Assembly (NCBI GenBank): GCA_004014935.1
Contig: CP025323.1
Span: 310,001 to 374,000 of the forward strand
Source: Saccharomycopsis malanga
Lineage: Eukaryota > Ascomycota > Saccharomycetes > Ascoideales > Saccharomycopsidaceae
Reading direction: 5' to 3'
DNA: 64,000 bases
Position numbers and translations under genes: made by a program. Under the pieces are notes generated by a model. The model saw nothing but the letters and a program-made list of their open reading frames with translations. It made no database searches and was not told the DNA's origin. Shown here piece after piece: positions 18,536 through 29,795 of the stretch; position 1 is the first letter of the stretch; each line of letters begins with the position of its first letter.

Positions 18536-20980
18536 ATGAGTGACAATAGCAATAGCAACAGAATTCCAACATTCGAATCTCTTCCACTAGATGTCATTGA
18601 TAAAATATTTGACTTCTTTGATCAGCCAACATTGATCACGGCAGCCTTGGCCTGCAAAATATTCAGTCGATTCACTCAGAAGCGCTTATATAGAAAGCTA
18701 TATCTTCAGGACTATAAGTTGTTTCCAGGACTTCACGACAATAGGAAGTATAGTAGCACAAATTGTTTCCAGTACACATATCTCAAGAATGATTTCAATG
18801 TGTTGACAAATGTTGATTTGAATTTAAATGAGGTTAACAAGTCCATGGACATTTTACGGATCACGGTGTATTCATACAAACGGTTTCTCAATTATATCGA
18901 CAATTTGATTAAACTTCAAAAGGTTTTAGAAAAAAACCCACATGTTCAGGTACAGAAACTTGTAATAGATTTCCAGTTAATTGACAATCGTATAAACTGG
19001 AATGTATTTCAAATTATCATTCGAATTATTCTACATTGCAATAAACTAGAGTCTATCGAGTTCACCAACTCCCTTGTTCGCGAGTACTTCAAAATTAATG
19101 TGAACAATCTTCTCCAAGAAAAGAAACTTGTAATTGATGTGTCGACAGACATTAATGTTCAGACTGCTTCTCGTCAAGCACGTACTAATATAGGAGGAGT
19201 AGACCCGAAGAAAATACCAAATAAGAACATACAATTAATATTAAAAAAACAAATGGTGCGTGATAACGAACTTATGAAGCTATCATTTAGAAACTACAAT
19301 TTACTTTTCAATGACGTGCTGCTAAATTTTAGAAATCATTATTATCTCTTTCGGGCTCTACCCGGATTCAGTGTGGAAAGCGAATACTTCCAAACTTTTG
19401 TCAAAAATTGCCTTATCAATAATGAGTATTTGAAAGACCTTGTAAAAAGGAAATGGCTCATTGATTCTAGGTCTGACTCTCTGAATATTGACGAAACTAT
19501 TCTCAACCAGTACCAAGTGAAAACGGTTAATCTTGAGATTGAAAATTCACACAATTTTGTAAACCATTTGAAAGAAGTATACAAGCTTGTTCAACAAACT
19601 GAAAGTAATCCATCTGGACTGGATGCTCCAAGAAAGCATTTATATTGCCAAGTAGAGACATTAAACCTTTCCTTTCAAATACACCCGTTCAAGACAATCA
19701 TCGACATTGTACCGGAGTTGATAAACGAAATACAACATGTGGATGGAGAAAGAAGGTTTAATGAGAACTACTTAGTACGTTTAGCAAACTCCATTGATTT
19801 GTCTAAAAACTTTCTCAACAGGTTTGTCAATTTTTCTTCGTTGAAAAAACTTACTGTGAGCCATTGGTTTCGCCATAACATTTCATTTCCATTAATTATA
19901 CTGATCTTGGAGACGAATTTCGCAGAAAGTCAGTTTCAAAATCTTCGAGAACTCAATCTTGTCGGCATACCCACGCATAATAGTTACAGTAGTCTGTACA
20001 TTACTAATCTCAAGCTTGTGCTTGGATTTGCAGCAAAATTTTCTCAACTAGAGTATCTTCAGATAAATTTTCAGAAGGAGCAAGAGACAAATAGCTTTTT
20101 GCAAATGAATTTTGACCTTTTCAGATTTTATAAATGTTTTGACCATATACTAAGACCAGGGGTTTTATCGAAGCTCAAAGTTTTCAATTTTGACTCTTTC
20201 AATCACTGGTTCTTATGCAAAATGTTGCATGTCGCTCTTGAAGAGGGCCAGTCGTTCGAAACCTTCGCCGCTTCTTGTAATAGGATACAAGTATTACATA
20301 CTTGCTCTTGCAGCAACTGCCAAAAACTTTACGCCTTAAAGCAAAAACTCAAACTTGGAAACTTCCCTGCAAATGTATTGGATATTTGTGAGTTTTTGAT
20401 TAAGATGAGCAATAGATCATTCCGCTCTAACAATGAATTCAACATAAATAATGATAAAAGCAAGTTTCCTACTCCATCTGTTCTTATGAATCGTTGGCTT
20501 CTTCATAAAGACACTTTCAATAGCATTTCAAAATTTGATTCTTTTGACCCAAGCACTAGCCTGCAGGATCCAATTACTCCACCTTCATCTTCTTCTTCAC
20601 AGACTCCACCACTCAAAAGAAGCCAGGCACTGCCTCCGAGCTATGGGTTTGTGAATTTCATTTTAAAGTTCCTCGTGCATGCATTCCGGAATCTTGTTAA
20701 ATTGTCATTGGAAAAATTTCCCAACTCCAAGATGTTACTGTTTGCCGACTTGCCTATTAAAATTGAATCTATAAATACTGCTCCTCGCAATATAGACGAT
20801 ACCAGTGAGATTATTACAATAGGAGCCGGGTCTGAAGCAAAAACTTATAAATTCTCTCCATTAATACATTTGGACGAAGAATACTGCTATAATGATGATC
20901 TCGGGGAGTACGATGTAGTCAAAGAAATAGGAAAAGTAAACAGGTATTTGACCAGTATTGATGAACAGCACAGCCTCTAA
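18536..20980 (+). CDS. F-box protein of unknown target
   Basis: An 814-residue protein with an N-terminal F-box at about 10-50 (TFESLPLDVIDKIFDFF, followed by ALACKIFSRFTQKRLYR), the segment that docks on Skp1 in SCF ubiquitin ligases. The rest has irregular leucine-rich segments consistent with substrate-binding repeats, and a Cys cluster (HTCSCSNCQKLY) near 590-600. A Ser/Pro/Thr-rich linker lies near 675-700. Length and layout recall S. cerevisiae YLR352W (Lug1), but I cannot assert orthology. The frame is open upstream only from a GTG, so the ATG at 18536 is used. A CTG at residue 676 sits in the Ser/Pro-rich linker, where Ser would fit better than Leu. Confidence 0.8.
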   Translation: MSDNSNSNRIPTFESLPLDVIDKIFDFFDQPTLITAALACKIFSRFTQKRLYRKLYLQDYKLFPGLHDNRKYSSTNCFQYTYLKNDFNVLTNVDLNLNEVNKSMDILRITVYSYKRFLNYIDNLIKLQKVLEKNPHVQVQKLVIDFQLIDNRINWNVFQIIIRIILHCNKLESIEFTNSLVREYFKINVNNLLQEKKLVIDVSTDINVQTASRQARTNIGGVDPKKIPNKNIQLILKKQMVRDNELMKLSFRNYNLLFNDVLLNFRNHYYLFRALPGFSVESEYFQTFVKNCLINNEYLKDLVKRKWLIDSRSDSLNIDETILNQYQVKTVNLEIENSHNFVNHLKEVYKLVQQTESNPSGLDAPRKHLYCQVETLNLSFQIHPFKTIIDIVPELINEIQHVDGERRFNENYLVRLANSIDLSKNFLNRFVNFSSLKKLTVSHWFRHNISFPLIILILETNFAESQFQNLRELNLVGIPTHNSYSSLYITNLKLVLGFAAKFSQLEYLQINFQKEQETNSFLQMNFDLFRFYKCFDHILRPGVLSKLKVFNFDSFNHWFLCKMLHVALEEGQSFETFAASCNRIQVLHTCSCSNCQKLYALKQKLKLGNFPANVLDICEFLIKMSNRSFRSNNEFNINNDKSKFPTPSVLMNRWLLHKDTFNSISKFDSFDPSTSLQDPITPPSSSSSQTPPLKRSQALPPSYGFVNFILKFLVHAFRNLVKLSLEKFPNSKMLLFADLPIKIESINTAPRNIDDTSEIITIGAGSEAKTYKFSPLIHLDEEYCYNDDLGEYDVVKEIGKVNRYLTSIDEQHSL

Positions 20981-21686
20981 TATGAAGCCTTCAGTAATGA
21001 TTTTGCACGTTTTGTTTTAATTTCTTTGTTATGATCCCAATTTTTTTTCAATGATCTGTGAGAGTACGGTTTCCTCTTTTATAAACACCAAGTGTTTTAA
21101 TAGTTTACGTATAGTAGCTGCTCTTTGTTCAATTGTTGGTGTGTTGTATTCGTGCTTTGATGGTTTATAAATGTGTAATTGATTGTTGTTCGTTTTTCTA
21201 TTCGAGTTACAATTTATGGTCTTAAATAGAGGTTCACTACTACTAAGTATCCCTGTATGTGTTATTTTTATAAGAAGCATTTGGCCATATAATTTTCCCG
21301 ACTTATTTATTCAAAATGATAATCTGATACCTACCTTCGCATGTGCAGATTTCATGCATGTTGGGAGAAATAATATGTATATGCATGCACTACCACTTCT
21401 TCAAATATGTCGTATACAATACTAGTCAGGTTTAGAACAAGAGGTTTCCAATTGAGAGCTAAATATATAAGCTGCACACCGTCAAATCCTGAAAAGCCAC
21501 AACTTATCGCCTTTTGGGTTTAGCCCTACCAGCAAAACTTTCTTACTCTATTTCCCTGTTAGTTCACATGGTGTTGATAATAGACATCGTTACACCTTAT
21601 GCTTATATTTGATTCAATATTAGTTTATTTAATTAGTTACTTTGAATGATTAACTATATAATTGACGTCAGAAGTTCAATTTCCAT
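20981..21686. other. Convergent 3' intergenic interval
   Basis: Lies between the 3' ends of the F-box gene and the PNGase A-like gene. It is AT-rich and includes the doubtful small frame listed at 21029-21280. Nothing else was seen. Confidence 0.45.
21029..21280 (-). CDS. Doubtful 83-aa hypothetical protein
   Basis: An ATG-started frame. The first half is low-information. The second half (from about residue 42) reads as two charged amphipathic helices (TIEQRAATIRKLLKHL and EETVLSQIIEKKL), which is unusual for a chance frame in AT-rich spacer. No family is recognised. It may be a small real gene, part of a 3' UTR, or chance. Confidence 0.25.
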   Translation of the reverse strand: MLLIKITHTGILSSSEPLFKTINCNSNRKTNNNQLHIYKPSKHEYNTPTIEQRAATIRKLLKHLVFIKEETVLSQIIEKKLGS

Positions 21687-23819
21687 CTATTGGTGATATA
21701 ATTTGTCACAAATGACAGTACCGTTTTCGGTACTGACTTTTCTCTTGTACAAAACATCTCCAGAGCCAGTTTTGGCTTTAATTTTTGTTTGCAACTTACC
21801 TGATCCATGATTTCCCTTTGGTGTGATGTAGAACAAAGAAGTACCATTCTGAGACCGGGAAAGTCTGATAATGTTCTTATCGTTGACTTTAAACTTGTGG
21901 CTATCGACTTGAACCAAAGTAGCGTCAATTGTGACTTCTGCCCCATTGACAAACGTACCTTCTTTGATATCATAGATTGGAGTGTCAAGATCGAAAATGC
22001 TTGGAGAAACATCATAACTGCCTTGCGCAATTGTAATATTCAAGTTGAGTGTAGTCACGTATTCTTTAAGATCTGTAAACAGGAGCACTTTGGTGAACTT
22101 ATGATCTTCGGTGACGTTGCTTCTGGAGAGGGTAAAGTTTTTAACATTAACTATAGACGAAACCACAGCTTCCCTATCACCAAACTGTTTGTAGTTTTGT
22201 ACATTGTTGGCAGATACAGCGTACGTGCTGTTGAGGGCGAACTTCACTGGTTTCTCAAACCCTTTGGCCTGTAACTCTAGGATTCCAAAGTTGGAGACTA
22301 CTTGGGTTCCAGAAATAACCTGGGAGATCGTCGATGGTACGAATCTACCGAAATTCAAATCAACTTCCTTTTTGGCTGATTCTGGCGCTTGAGGAACCAA
22401 TCCTTGGGAACTGGTAATATCCCCGTTTTCCCAAAGAAGCAAACTGCCAGTAGCAATCCAGTTCAGATCTGGGGTGAAGTTGTCCTTGTCACCGGTCTGT
22501 TTTCCTTCAGGTCGCATCAACTGGACAATTTTGTTTTTGATGTTGCTAAACTTAATTTGGGAATAGTGGTTTCCGGTCTGCACTTCTACAGTTAAAATGT
22601 TTTCTCTTGTCCAGAGCAAAGGCAAGAAGGCAGTCAAGTCGACGTCTATATGGCCCAAGTCGAAGGCATTAATACCAACAGTAGGGTTCCAGAAGGCAGG
22701 CGAAATACCTCCAGTGAAAATAACAGGTTTAGGGCTTTCGAGAGCAATAAGATAGTCATTCAAATATACCTTTACAAAACGAAGAGGCCCTTTTCCAAGT
22801 AAATGGTGACCATTTTTATCAAATTTGCCTACATTGTCTTCCAAAACATTGGAATACCAAAACTCCTCCGCAGCATTTCCTGAAACAAAAAGTCTTAAGA
22901 CCGCCGCAACTGTATGACGCGAAAGAGGAGAAATCTTGTGTTCAAAGTCATCATTAGGAAGATATTTCAATGGAGGAGTGTCTTCGATAAGAGGTGTTAT
23001 CTGAGTTGGAGCATGATGTAGAACTGAATAAATGCTTTTTAACTGAGAAAAGAACTCGTCAGCATTAGCTTTCTCATCATCCTCAATGGTTTGAATGAAT
23101 TTGGAATTCAGATTGCAGGTAACTATGTTCGCGTCCTCTGAAGGATCATAATTGTAGTACGCAGCAATAATGGTCACATTGAACTCGCCATTCAATCTTC
23201 CAGAAACAATGTTGTCTAATTGGTAAACCAACTGTCCTTCTTGCTGAAATAACACCAAATAATCTGACAAATCTTTAGACGCATTTGATATCACCTGGCG
23301 GTTTCCTGGCTCTGCAGTGGATGTTCTCCAAAGTGGAACATTGTCCAAGTACAAGTGTGCCAAACGGTCGTACTGGACGCCCGAAACGGTGGTGGAAATA
23401 TTGACAACCACTCGGTTAAATGTAATGTTTGCGGGAGGAGGTGTGTAGCGAGAAATAGCAGGCGAGCCCCAGGAATTACCGAAAACATAGTGCGAAAGAA
23501 TTTCTTTGGTATAGACTGGTTCTCCATAGTCTGGTAATGGGAAAGAGACCTCAAAAATTTCATGCGGTTCACTGTCTTTCGTTTTTACACTGAAAATACC
23601 CGAGTCCACATGAGCCAAAGGGTGTGACGCACTGACTGTTTGATGAGAACAGTGACCAATTTTTCCATAATAGGACAAAAAGTCTATCCCAGACCAAGAA
23701 ACAGTTGAAGATAAGTGGTACACAATGTAACCGATAAAGGCCGCTCCTATAAGAGTGCGAAAGGTTCGGGAGCTCCTATGTGGCTTTGGGTATTGATAAG
23801 GATAATCTGCTTTTTCCAT
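21687..23819 (-). CDS. PNGase A-like glycopeptidase, type II membrane protein
   Basis: A 710-residue protein of the peptide-N4-(N-acetyl-beta-glucosaminyl)asparagine amidase A family (plant and fungal PNGase A), which removes N-glycans from glycopeptides. A short cytosolic head (rich in Tyr, Pro and Lys) is followed by a membrane anchor at about 22-38 (TLIGAAFIGYIVYHLSS), then a lumenal or extracellular domain. Family motifs visible are ITFNRVVVNISTTVSGVQYDRLAHLYL, the hallmark VPLWRTSTAEPG, and LNGEFNVTIIAAYYN. Many N-glycosylation sequons agree with a secretory location. The frame runs further upstream only to a TTG, so the ATG at 23819 is taken. Biological substrates are unknown. Confidence 0.85.
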   Translation of the reverse strand: MEKADYPYQYPKPHRSSRTFRTLIGAAFIGYIVYHLSSTVSWSGIDFLSYYGKIGHCSHQTVSASHPLAHVDSGIFSVKTKDSEPHEIFEVSFPLPDYGEPVYTKEILSHYVFGNSWGSPAISRYTPPPANITFNRVVVNISTTVSGVQYDRLAHLYLDNVPLWRTSTAEPGNRQVISNASKDLSDYLVLFQQEGQLVYQLDNIVSGRLNGEFNVTIIAAYYNYDPSEDANIVTCNLNSKFIQTIEDDEKANADEFFSQLKSIYSVLHHAPTQITPLIEDTPPLKYLPNDDFEHKISPLSRHTVAAVLRLFVSGNAAEEFWYSNVLEDNVGKFDKNGHHLLGKGPLRFVKVYLNDYLIALESPKPVIFTGGISPAFWNPTVGINAFDLGHIDVDLTAFLPLLWTRENILTVEVQTGNHYSQIKFSNIKNKIVQLMRPEGKQTGDKDNFTPDLNWIATGSLLLWENGDITSSQGLVPQAPESAKKEVDLNFGRFVPSTISQVISGTQVVSNFGILELQAKGFEKPVKFALNSTYAVSANNVQNYKQFGDREAVVSSIVNVKNFTLSRSNVTEDHKFTKVLLFTDLKEYVTTLNLNITIAQGSYDVSPSIFDLDTPIYDIKEGTFVNGAEVTIDATLVQVDSHKFKVNDKNIIRLSRSQNGTSLFYITPKGNHGSGKLQTKIKAKTGSGDVLYKRKVSTENGTVICDKLYHQ

Positions 23820-24597
23820 GTTGCAATTGCTTGTGGGATTGAAGAGTAGAGAAATAAAATATGTCAACAATCCAAACTTGTCAACTGGTGTTATTATATA
23901 TAGTTTTGACCCCTAATCTCGCCATCCCGAAAATATACCTTTTCGGGCAGCAACATACGTTAAGAGCAACCTGCCTTACAGTATCCTACCGCAGCATGCA
24001 TTATTCTTATCTTTTTTATACAGGCACTATTCATATTAGAAAATTATTGTTTTATTCATGAGACTATCCTTTGCAACTTTTTCAACCTATCGTTCGTTAA
24101 TACTTTGGTCCACGCAACTTTCATAGTAAAGTGTATTTCGTCTACATTCACGCGGATCGTAGCAAACGCTCTTCGGATTAAAAAGATAAATTACACTTTT
24201 CTGGCCGAAATGATTAGTTTTCACATTGCACTACCGAGTATGTGTCAATTTTAATTACTCTAGGCAACACCAAAACGGCATTCTTGCTATTAATATAATT
24301 CCAATCATACAATTAATCTAATACGAAATTCTTTAGTGAATTGAATCAATGTTGTATTTTATTGCTTAAAAAAATGGTAATAGTCACAACTACAAGTTTA
24401 TGTTTATTGCTGAAAGCACGTCATTTATGAACAATTTTTCGCCATTAAAGTAATTGAAAATACATTACAATTGAAACTAGCTTCAAAAGAACTACTGTAT
24501 ATTAATTACCTTCAGCCATATATTCACAACCGCCTTCAATGATGGTCATCATACTAATTTCATCGGCACATCGTACATAACCAACTTACATATTTTT
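23820..24597. promoter_or_regulatory. Divergent promoter region PNGase A-like/RRN6
   Basis: A 778-nt AT-rich region between divergent starts. TATATATAG at about 23893 lies some 75 nt upstream of the PNGase A-like start on the minus side. No other defensible sites. Confidence 0.4.
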
Positions 24598-27087
24598 ATG
24601 AAAAGTTGTGTGGGATGTGATAGTATAAAGATCAACACCAACGATGCAAAAGTTGCCCAGATGTGGCCTTCATTAAGCAATGTGGGTCCCGAGGTGACGT
24701 ATGGTTTGGACGGGTTGCCTTATTATAAGCTGGCGAAGGAAAATGGCAACGAAGAACTGTGCTGGAGTGGAAACCTGTGGAGCTATCCTAAAAATTGTTC
24801 AGAAAGACCACTACACAAGGTCAAATACTCTACAAAGAGAGTGGTTGGTGGAAACCTTGTTGTTGATGCGGGAAAGGCAGACAGATATGAGCGTGACCGG
24901 CTTTCCAAGATGATTCCAAGTGACTTGGCTGTAGAGTTAATGGGGGAGTCTAACAACTGGAACTCGCGCTACATATATGATCCTACCATGAGCGATCTCC
25001 TAGTGACCAGCAATTTGAAGCGATACAGGTTTGTGTGTCCTGTAGTTGCATTTGTCACAGGAGAAATTGGATCGCTTTTTAACTTGGCCAAGTGGGACTC
25101 TAAACAAGAAGAGCTTTATACCGCCAGCCTGGGCAACACCAAGTTAGATGTTCCTAGAATGACAAGCCCTGTGACTGTAGATGTGGAAAGTCCTATCAAG
25201 CAGATTGCCTTCCCTGAGTATGAATTGTCTACTGGTGTTTGGTCACGGTTCTGTGCAGTGCGAACAGACCGCAAGGTATTTATCTTCAAGCCTATTGCGT
25301 CGAAAGAGTCTTTGAAACTTGAGCTAGTAGGGTCTGTAGACTGTAATGATCTGCATGGCTTTTCTTTTTCAGATGTCGCGCTCAATCCATACGACCCTCA
25401 GCAGTTTGTCACAGTGGATATCAAAGGCAATTGGCAGGTGTGGTTAATCCGCGAGATGTATGCTGTTACCATAGTGGAATTCGCGAGCGGAAACGCTCCT
25501 AGCCTCAAGACTGTTTCCCATTGGAGAAAGCTTATATGGGGCGCCGCATCTAGTGAACTTCTAATGTTTGACAGATCTTCAGCAAGAAGAATAATGTATA
25601 ACGACGGAACTCCTACTGATATTTCCAAAGAGTTCCAGAACCCTTACATAGCTACACATTTTTTGCATGTTTCCAAATGCCCAGATGAGCCCAATGAAAT
25701 GTTTGTTTTAACCAGCGAAAAGCTTATTTGGACAGCATTCGACTCCACCGGAGCCCCCAAGACAATGCTTTCCTGGCGTCATTTTTTGGATATTGAAGAT
25801 CCATCTCTCAGGTTTTCATTAAATCCCATACAAGAAAACCATGGTAGAAAGTACCTTGTGATAGTGAACTCCATTACGCATTCTGTAAGTTTTTTCTACC
25901 AGTTTCACTACGACCCCAAACTGAACTCATACACTATGCCTTGCGATCCTTTTTATATTAAGGTTAGTTCAAGCTCTACAGTGTGCGACACTTTATTATT
26001 ACCAGCACATCTTTTAGGAAGCACCGGCCAGCCAGAGAACAAAGATGAGAAATTTTTTGCCTTTTATATTCTTTCATCGGCCTTCGATATTACTAGAACT
26101 CTTTTAAGCAGCGGCTCTCATGCTGTCATATATAAATATCGCTTTAACGTAGCTAACGAGATTGTTTCGCAGGAAAGAAAATTTTTACATGACACCATAT
26201 CTAAAGGCATGGCTAATAAGGCTATTTCTCGAAGCTATTTTTTTGAGCTTTTTTCATCAAAAAATTCTGTTGCTTTAGCTAAAATCTATGACACACTTTT
26301 CAAGGATGTATACTCGCTTGTTGAAGGAGATGTACAGAATGTGAATAACGAATCGATCGATCAACCAGTTGAAAGAGACATTACTGATTTACCATCACTT
26401 GTGCGTCAAGCACAATCAGTGTACTCTGAGTTAGATGTAGTTCAGAAGCAACGGTTACAATTCATTATGTCCGAGCTATTTCATATTTCTGAACTCAATT
26501 ATAATGAACTGCCTGAACACTTAATAAAACTGCTCATACATGCTCTAGCAGCATCTTTGAATTCTAATTCATCTCATTCAACCGCATGGGAGACTGAAAT
26601 CAATAAAAATTGTATCGCAAATTTTATTACCAACTTACTCAATTATCTCATTCAAACTGAAAGTCTTGTGTTCTACCAAAAAAGTGCAGTGCGTGGCCTT
26701 AACCATGAAAACTCACAAGTTAATGCACGAGAATTGAGACTTTTACCTAAAGAAGATCTCAATCCCGACACTGCTCTCATTTTAAATGATTGGCCCGATC
26801 CTATTGTTTCTCAGGATAATGTAGAAAATGATGTAATGACTCTTGGCTCACTGAACGAACCTACTCAGGCGGATCTTCCATCAAGTGTTTCTTCATCTCA
26901 GGTTCAGGTCAAAAAACGGCGCTCAAAACAACAACTCAGTAAATCTCAGCCAACACCATTGACAGGCCTGTCGCAATCGTTTACGGACTTACAAGCAGCA
27001 ACTCAGCCTGTTCCTAGCATTTCTGATAAACGAGGCCGTAACGGCAAACCAAAAAAGAAAAAGAAGAAGAAAGGAGGTTTTGCCTGA
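24598..27087 (+). CDS. RRN6: RNA polymerase I core factor subunit
   Basis: An 829-residue protein resembling Rrn6, a subunit of the core factor (Rrn6-Rrn7-Rrn11) that recruits RNA polymerase I to the 35S rDNA promoter in the nucleolus. The family's N-terminal pattern is visible (WPSLSNVGPEVTYGLDG). A WD-like beta-propeller region follows, with VALNPYDPQQFVTVDIKGNWQVW, close to the family's 'NPW..QFA.VD..GNW.VW' block. The C terminus is lysine-rich and ends in KKKKKKGGFA, like other Rrn6 proteins. Length agrees with S. cerevisiae Rrn6 (894). Several CTG codons lie in polar loops (for example before NEPTQ near residue 760), which would read naturally as Ser. Confidence 0.82.
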   Translation: MKSCVGCDSIKINTNDAKVAQMWPSLSNVGPEVTYGLDGLPYYKLAKENGNEELCWSGNLWSYPKNCSERPLHKVKYSTKRVVGGNLVVDAGKADRYERDRLSKMIPSDLAVELMGESNNWNSRYIYDPTMSDLLVTSNLKRYRFVCPVVAFVTGEIGSLFNLAKWDSKQEELYTASLGNTKLDVPRMTSPVTVDVESPIKQIAFPEYELSTGVWSRFCAVRTDRKVFIFKPIASKESLKLELVGSVDCNDLHGFSFSDVALNPYDPQQFVTVDIKGNWQVWLIREMYAVTIVEFASGNAPSLKTVSHWRKLIWGAASSELLMFDRSSARRIMYNDGTPTDISKEFQNPYIATHFLHVSKCPDEPNEMFVLTSEKLIWTAFDSTGAPKTMLSWRHFLDIEDPSLRFSLNPIQENHGRKYLVIVNSITHSVSFFYQFHYDPKLNSYTMPCDPFYIKVSSSSTVCDTLLLPAHLLGSTGQPENKDEKFFAFYILSSAFDITRTLLSSGSHAVIYKYRFNVANEIVSQERKFLHDTISKGMANKAISRSYFFELFSSKNSVALAKIYDTLFKDVYSLVEGDVQNVNNESIDQPVERDITDLPSLVRQAQSVYSELDVVQKQRLQFIMSELFHISELNYNELPEHLIKLLIHALAASLNSNSSHSTAWETEINKNCIANFITNLLNYLIQTESLVFYQKSAVRGLNHENSQVNARELRLLPKEDLNPDTALILNDWPDPIVSQDNVENDVMTLGSLNEPTQADLPSSVSSSQVQVKKRRSKQQLSKSQPTPLTGLSQSFTDLQAATQPVPSISDKRGRNGKPKKKKKKKGGFA

Positions 27088-27921
27088 TATATTGCATCGC
27101 ATTAGTATTAAATTGTTTTTTGTTTTACTATTTTTATTTAGTTCATACTATGTATTATTAATGACATATACTTTTTCTCATGGTCGACTATTTGATCAAC
27201 ATATCAACAAGTTTTATTTTTTTTCGCTGGACATTGTTCACCTTACAACTTTTCCTCAAAGGATTTTTATGATAAGATGTATCCGAATTTGAAGTAGCAT
27301 TTAACACTCTTCCCCTTATGGTTACAATGAGAACTGCTTCACTTTTGTAGCTCCTTTATAAATTTTATTCCTCAAAAACATAATATTTTATCTGTTTGTC
27401 ATTAATATGAGTATTACTTTACATGGTTACCGCCTATCTATTTCTCATTCATGAAGATTACATATTTGGAAATATCACAATGAATACTTGATATTGATTA
27501 AACAGTGAAGGCAATGCATCTTCACTAAAGTTGTTTGATCAACCCTTTCATAATGTAATGCCAACTTGCTCCGCCAATTTAATCAACAATTATCAAAAAT
27601 AGCACTCAATGTTCTTTATTTGGATAGTTGTTTTGATTATAAAAAATACCCTTACATTCTATGGGTTGTAGCAACTTCAAAATACAATGGTATTAAAAAA
27701 AATAGTGGAAAACTAAGGTGAATGCGTATAAAATGACACATAAAAAAAGAGTAAAGACTGGGTATAGGCATCAGCAAAGAAAGTGACATATGGGATTAAT
27801 GGACAAAGAGAAAACGATGGTAGGAACAAAAAGATAAACTGTTCATTAAAAACAGTGGTAATATATTAACTAGGATGGGAAAAAAAAAGAGAGAACTTAT
27901 GAAGCATCAAGGTTCTCAGTA
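27088..27921. other. Convergent 3' intergenic interval RRN6/TUB2
   Basis: AT-rich with no recognisable gene. T-rich and A-rich tracts near both stop codons would serve 3'-end formation. Confidence 0.5.
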
Positions 27922-29795
27922 TTAATCCATAATATCATCCATAGGAGCTTCATCAGCGTATTCCACATCTTCATCTTCATCATCAATTCCGGCATCTTGG
28001 TATTGTTGATATTCAGCAACAAGATCGTTCATGTCAGATTCTGCTTCAGTGAACTCCATTTGGTCCATACCTTCAGAAGTATACCAATGCAAAAACGCTC
28101 TTCTACGGAACATGGCACTAAACTGGTCACCAACTCTCTTGAATAGTTGTTGGATAGAGGTGGAGTTACCGATAAAAGTAGCGCTCATGTCAGAATCTTG
28201 TGGAGGAACGGAACAAACAGCAGTTTGTACATTATTTGGAATCCATTCAACAAAGTTGGTAGAGTTTCTGGTTTGAATCTTGTGCATTTCATCTTCGACT
28301 TCTTTAACAGAAACCTTACCACGGAAGAAAGTAGCAGCGGTTAAGTAACGACCATGTCTTGGGTCGGAGGCTGCCATCATGTTTCTTGGATCAAATAATT
28401 GTTGAGTCAATTCAGGAACAGACAACGAGCTGAATGATTTAGATCTAATGGAAGTCAATGGAGCATAGCCAACCATGAAGAAATGTAAACGAGGAAATGG
28501 AACCAAGTTAACAGCTAGCTTTCTTAAATCCGAGTTCAATTGACCTGGGTAACGTAAAGAAGTAGTAACACCAGACATAACAGAAGAAACTAAAGTGTTA
28601 AGATCGTTGTAATTTGGTTGTGGCAATTTCAAAGTTCTCAAACAAATGTCATATAAGGCTTCATTATCAATACAAAAGGTCTCATCGGAGTTTTCAATCA
28701 ATTGGTGAATAGATAAGGTGGCATTGTATGGTTCTACAACTGTGTCAGAAGTCTTTGGGGATGGAACAACAGAAAAAGTAGCCATCATTCTGTCTGGATA
28801 TTCTTCACAGATTTTAGATATCAAGAGAGTACCCATACCAGAACCGGTACCACCACCCAAAGAATGAGTGATTTGGAAACCTTGCAAAGAGTCACAACCC
28901 TCAGCTTCACGTCTAATGACATCAAGAACAGAATCAACCAATTCAGCACCTTCGGTGTAGTGTCCCTTAGCCCAAACATTACCCGCGGAAGATTGACCAA
29001 AAATCATATTGTCTGGACGGAACAAGTTGCCGATAGAAGAAGAACGAACATCGTCTATGGTACCTGGTTCCAAATCAACCAAAACAGCACGAGGAACGTA
29101 TTTGCCGCTCATGGCTTCGTTGAAGTAAACATTCAAACGAGCCTTTTGTAATTCACTGGCACCCTGCAAGTTACCAGATTGGTCAAGTCCATGCTCACCA
29201 CAGATGGTTTGCCAGAAAGCAGCACCCTAAAAAGTTGTTAGTAAAAAAGTGTTCCTTTTTTCACCTCTGATTTGCTTATAGGTTGTTTTTTACGATTATA
29301 CATCTTTTACAATCGTACAACAATGTTGATATTTACTAATCGATGTCGAGTGAAAAATGCAGGAATGCGAATTTAAACATATCATGGTAGCGCCCACCAA
29401 ACACTTCAACAACTTTGGGTAGCTTTTATTGAATATTGACATCGCGTTCTGTTGTTCAATGATTTATTTTTCGTCTTTATTTTAATTTTAACACACTTAG
29501 CCCTTTATCTCTGTCTTTTTAGATACAACCACCCTTAATTTTGCCAAGTAGTGAAAATAAACAAATCAGATACTTATGAGATAAATAATAACTTACAATT
29601 TGATTACCACATTGACCGGTAGATAAATGAATCTGTAGGCAGCTGAGTTAGTATATAACAATCGGACAACTTCAAGGAACCATGGAAATGACTTTGGTGT
29701 CTAACAATAACCGCCCTTATAAACAAGCGCTTTCATTATGACAGCCAAGTCACATCATAACTCCATAGCGGCAAAGCACATACAATTTCTCTCAT
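27922..29795 (-). CDS. TUB2: Beta-tubulin, three exons
   Basis: Forms microtubules with alpha-tubulin. Splicing gives 450 residues: exon 1 29784-29795 (MREI, 12 nt), exon 2 29597-29632 ([12 protein letters not shown], 36 nt), exon 3 27922-29226 (from GAAFW to the stop). Intron 1 (29633-29783) has donor GTATGT; intron 2 (29227-29596) has donor GTAAGT. Both have TACTAAC before the acceptor. The tubulin signature GGGTGSGMG and the GTP-contact QCGNQI are intact, and the tail is acidic ([15 protein letters not shown]). All exons join in frame without loss. The gene lies divergently from POM33 and YPT1, as TUB2 does from YPT1 in S. cerevisiae. Confidence 0.98.
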
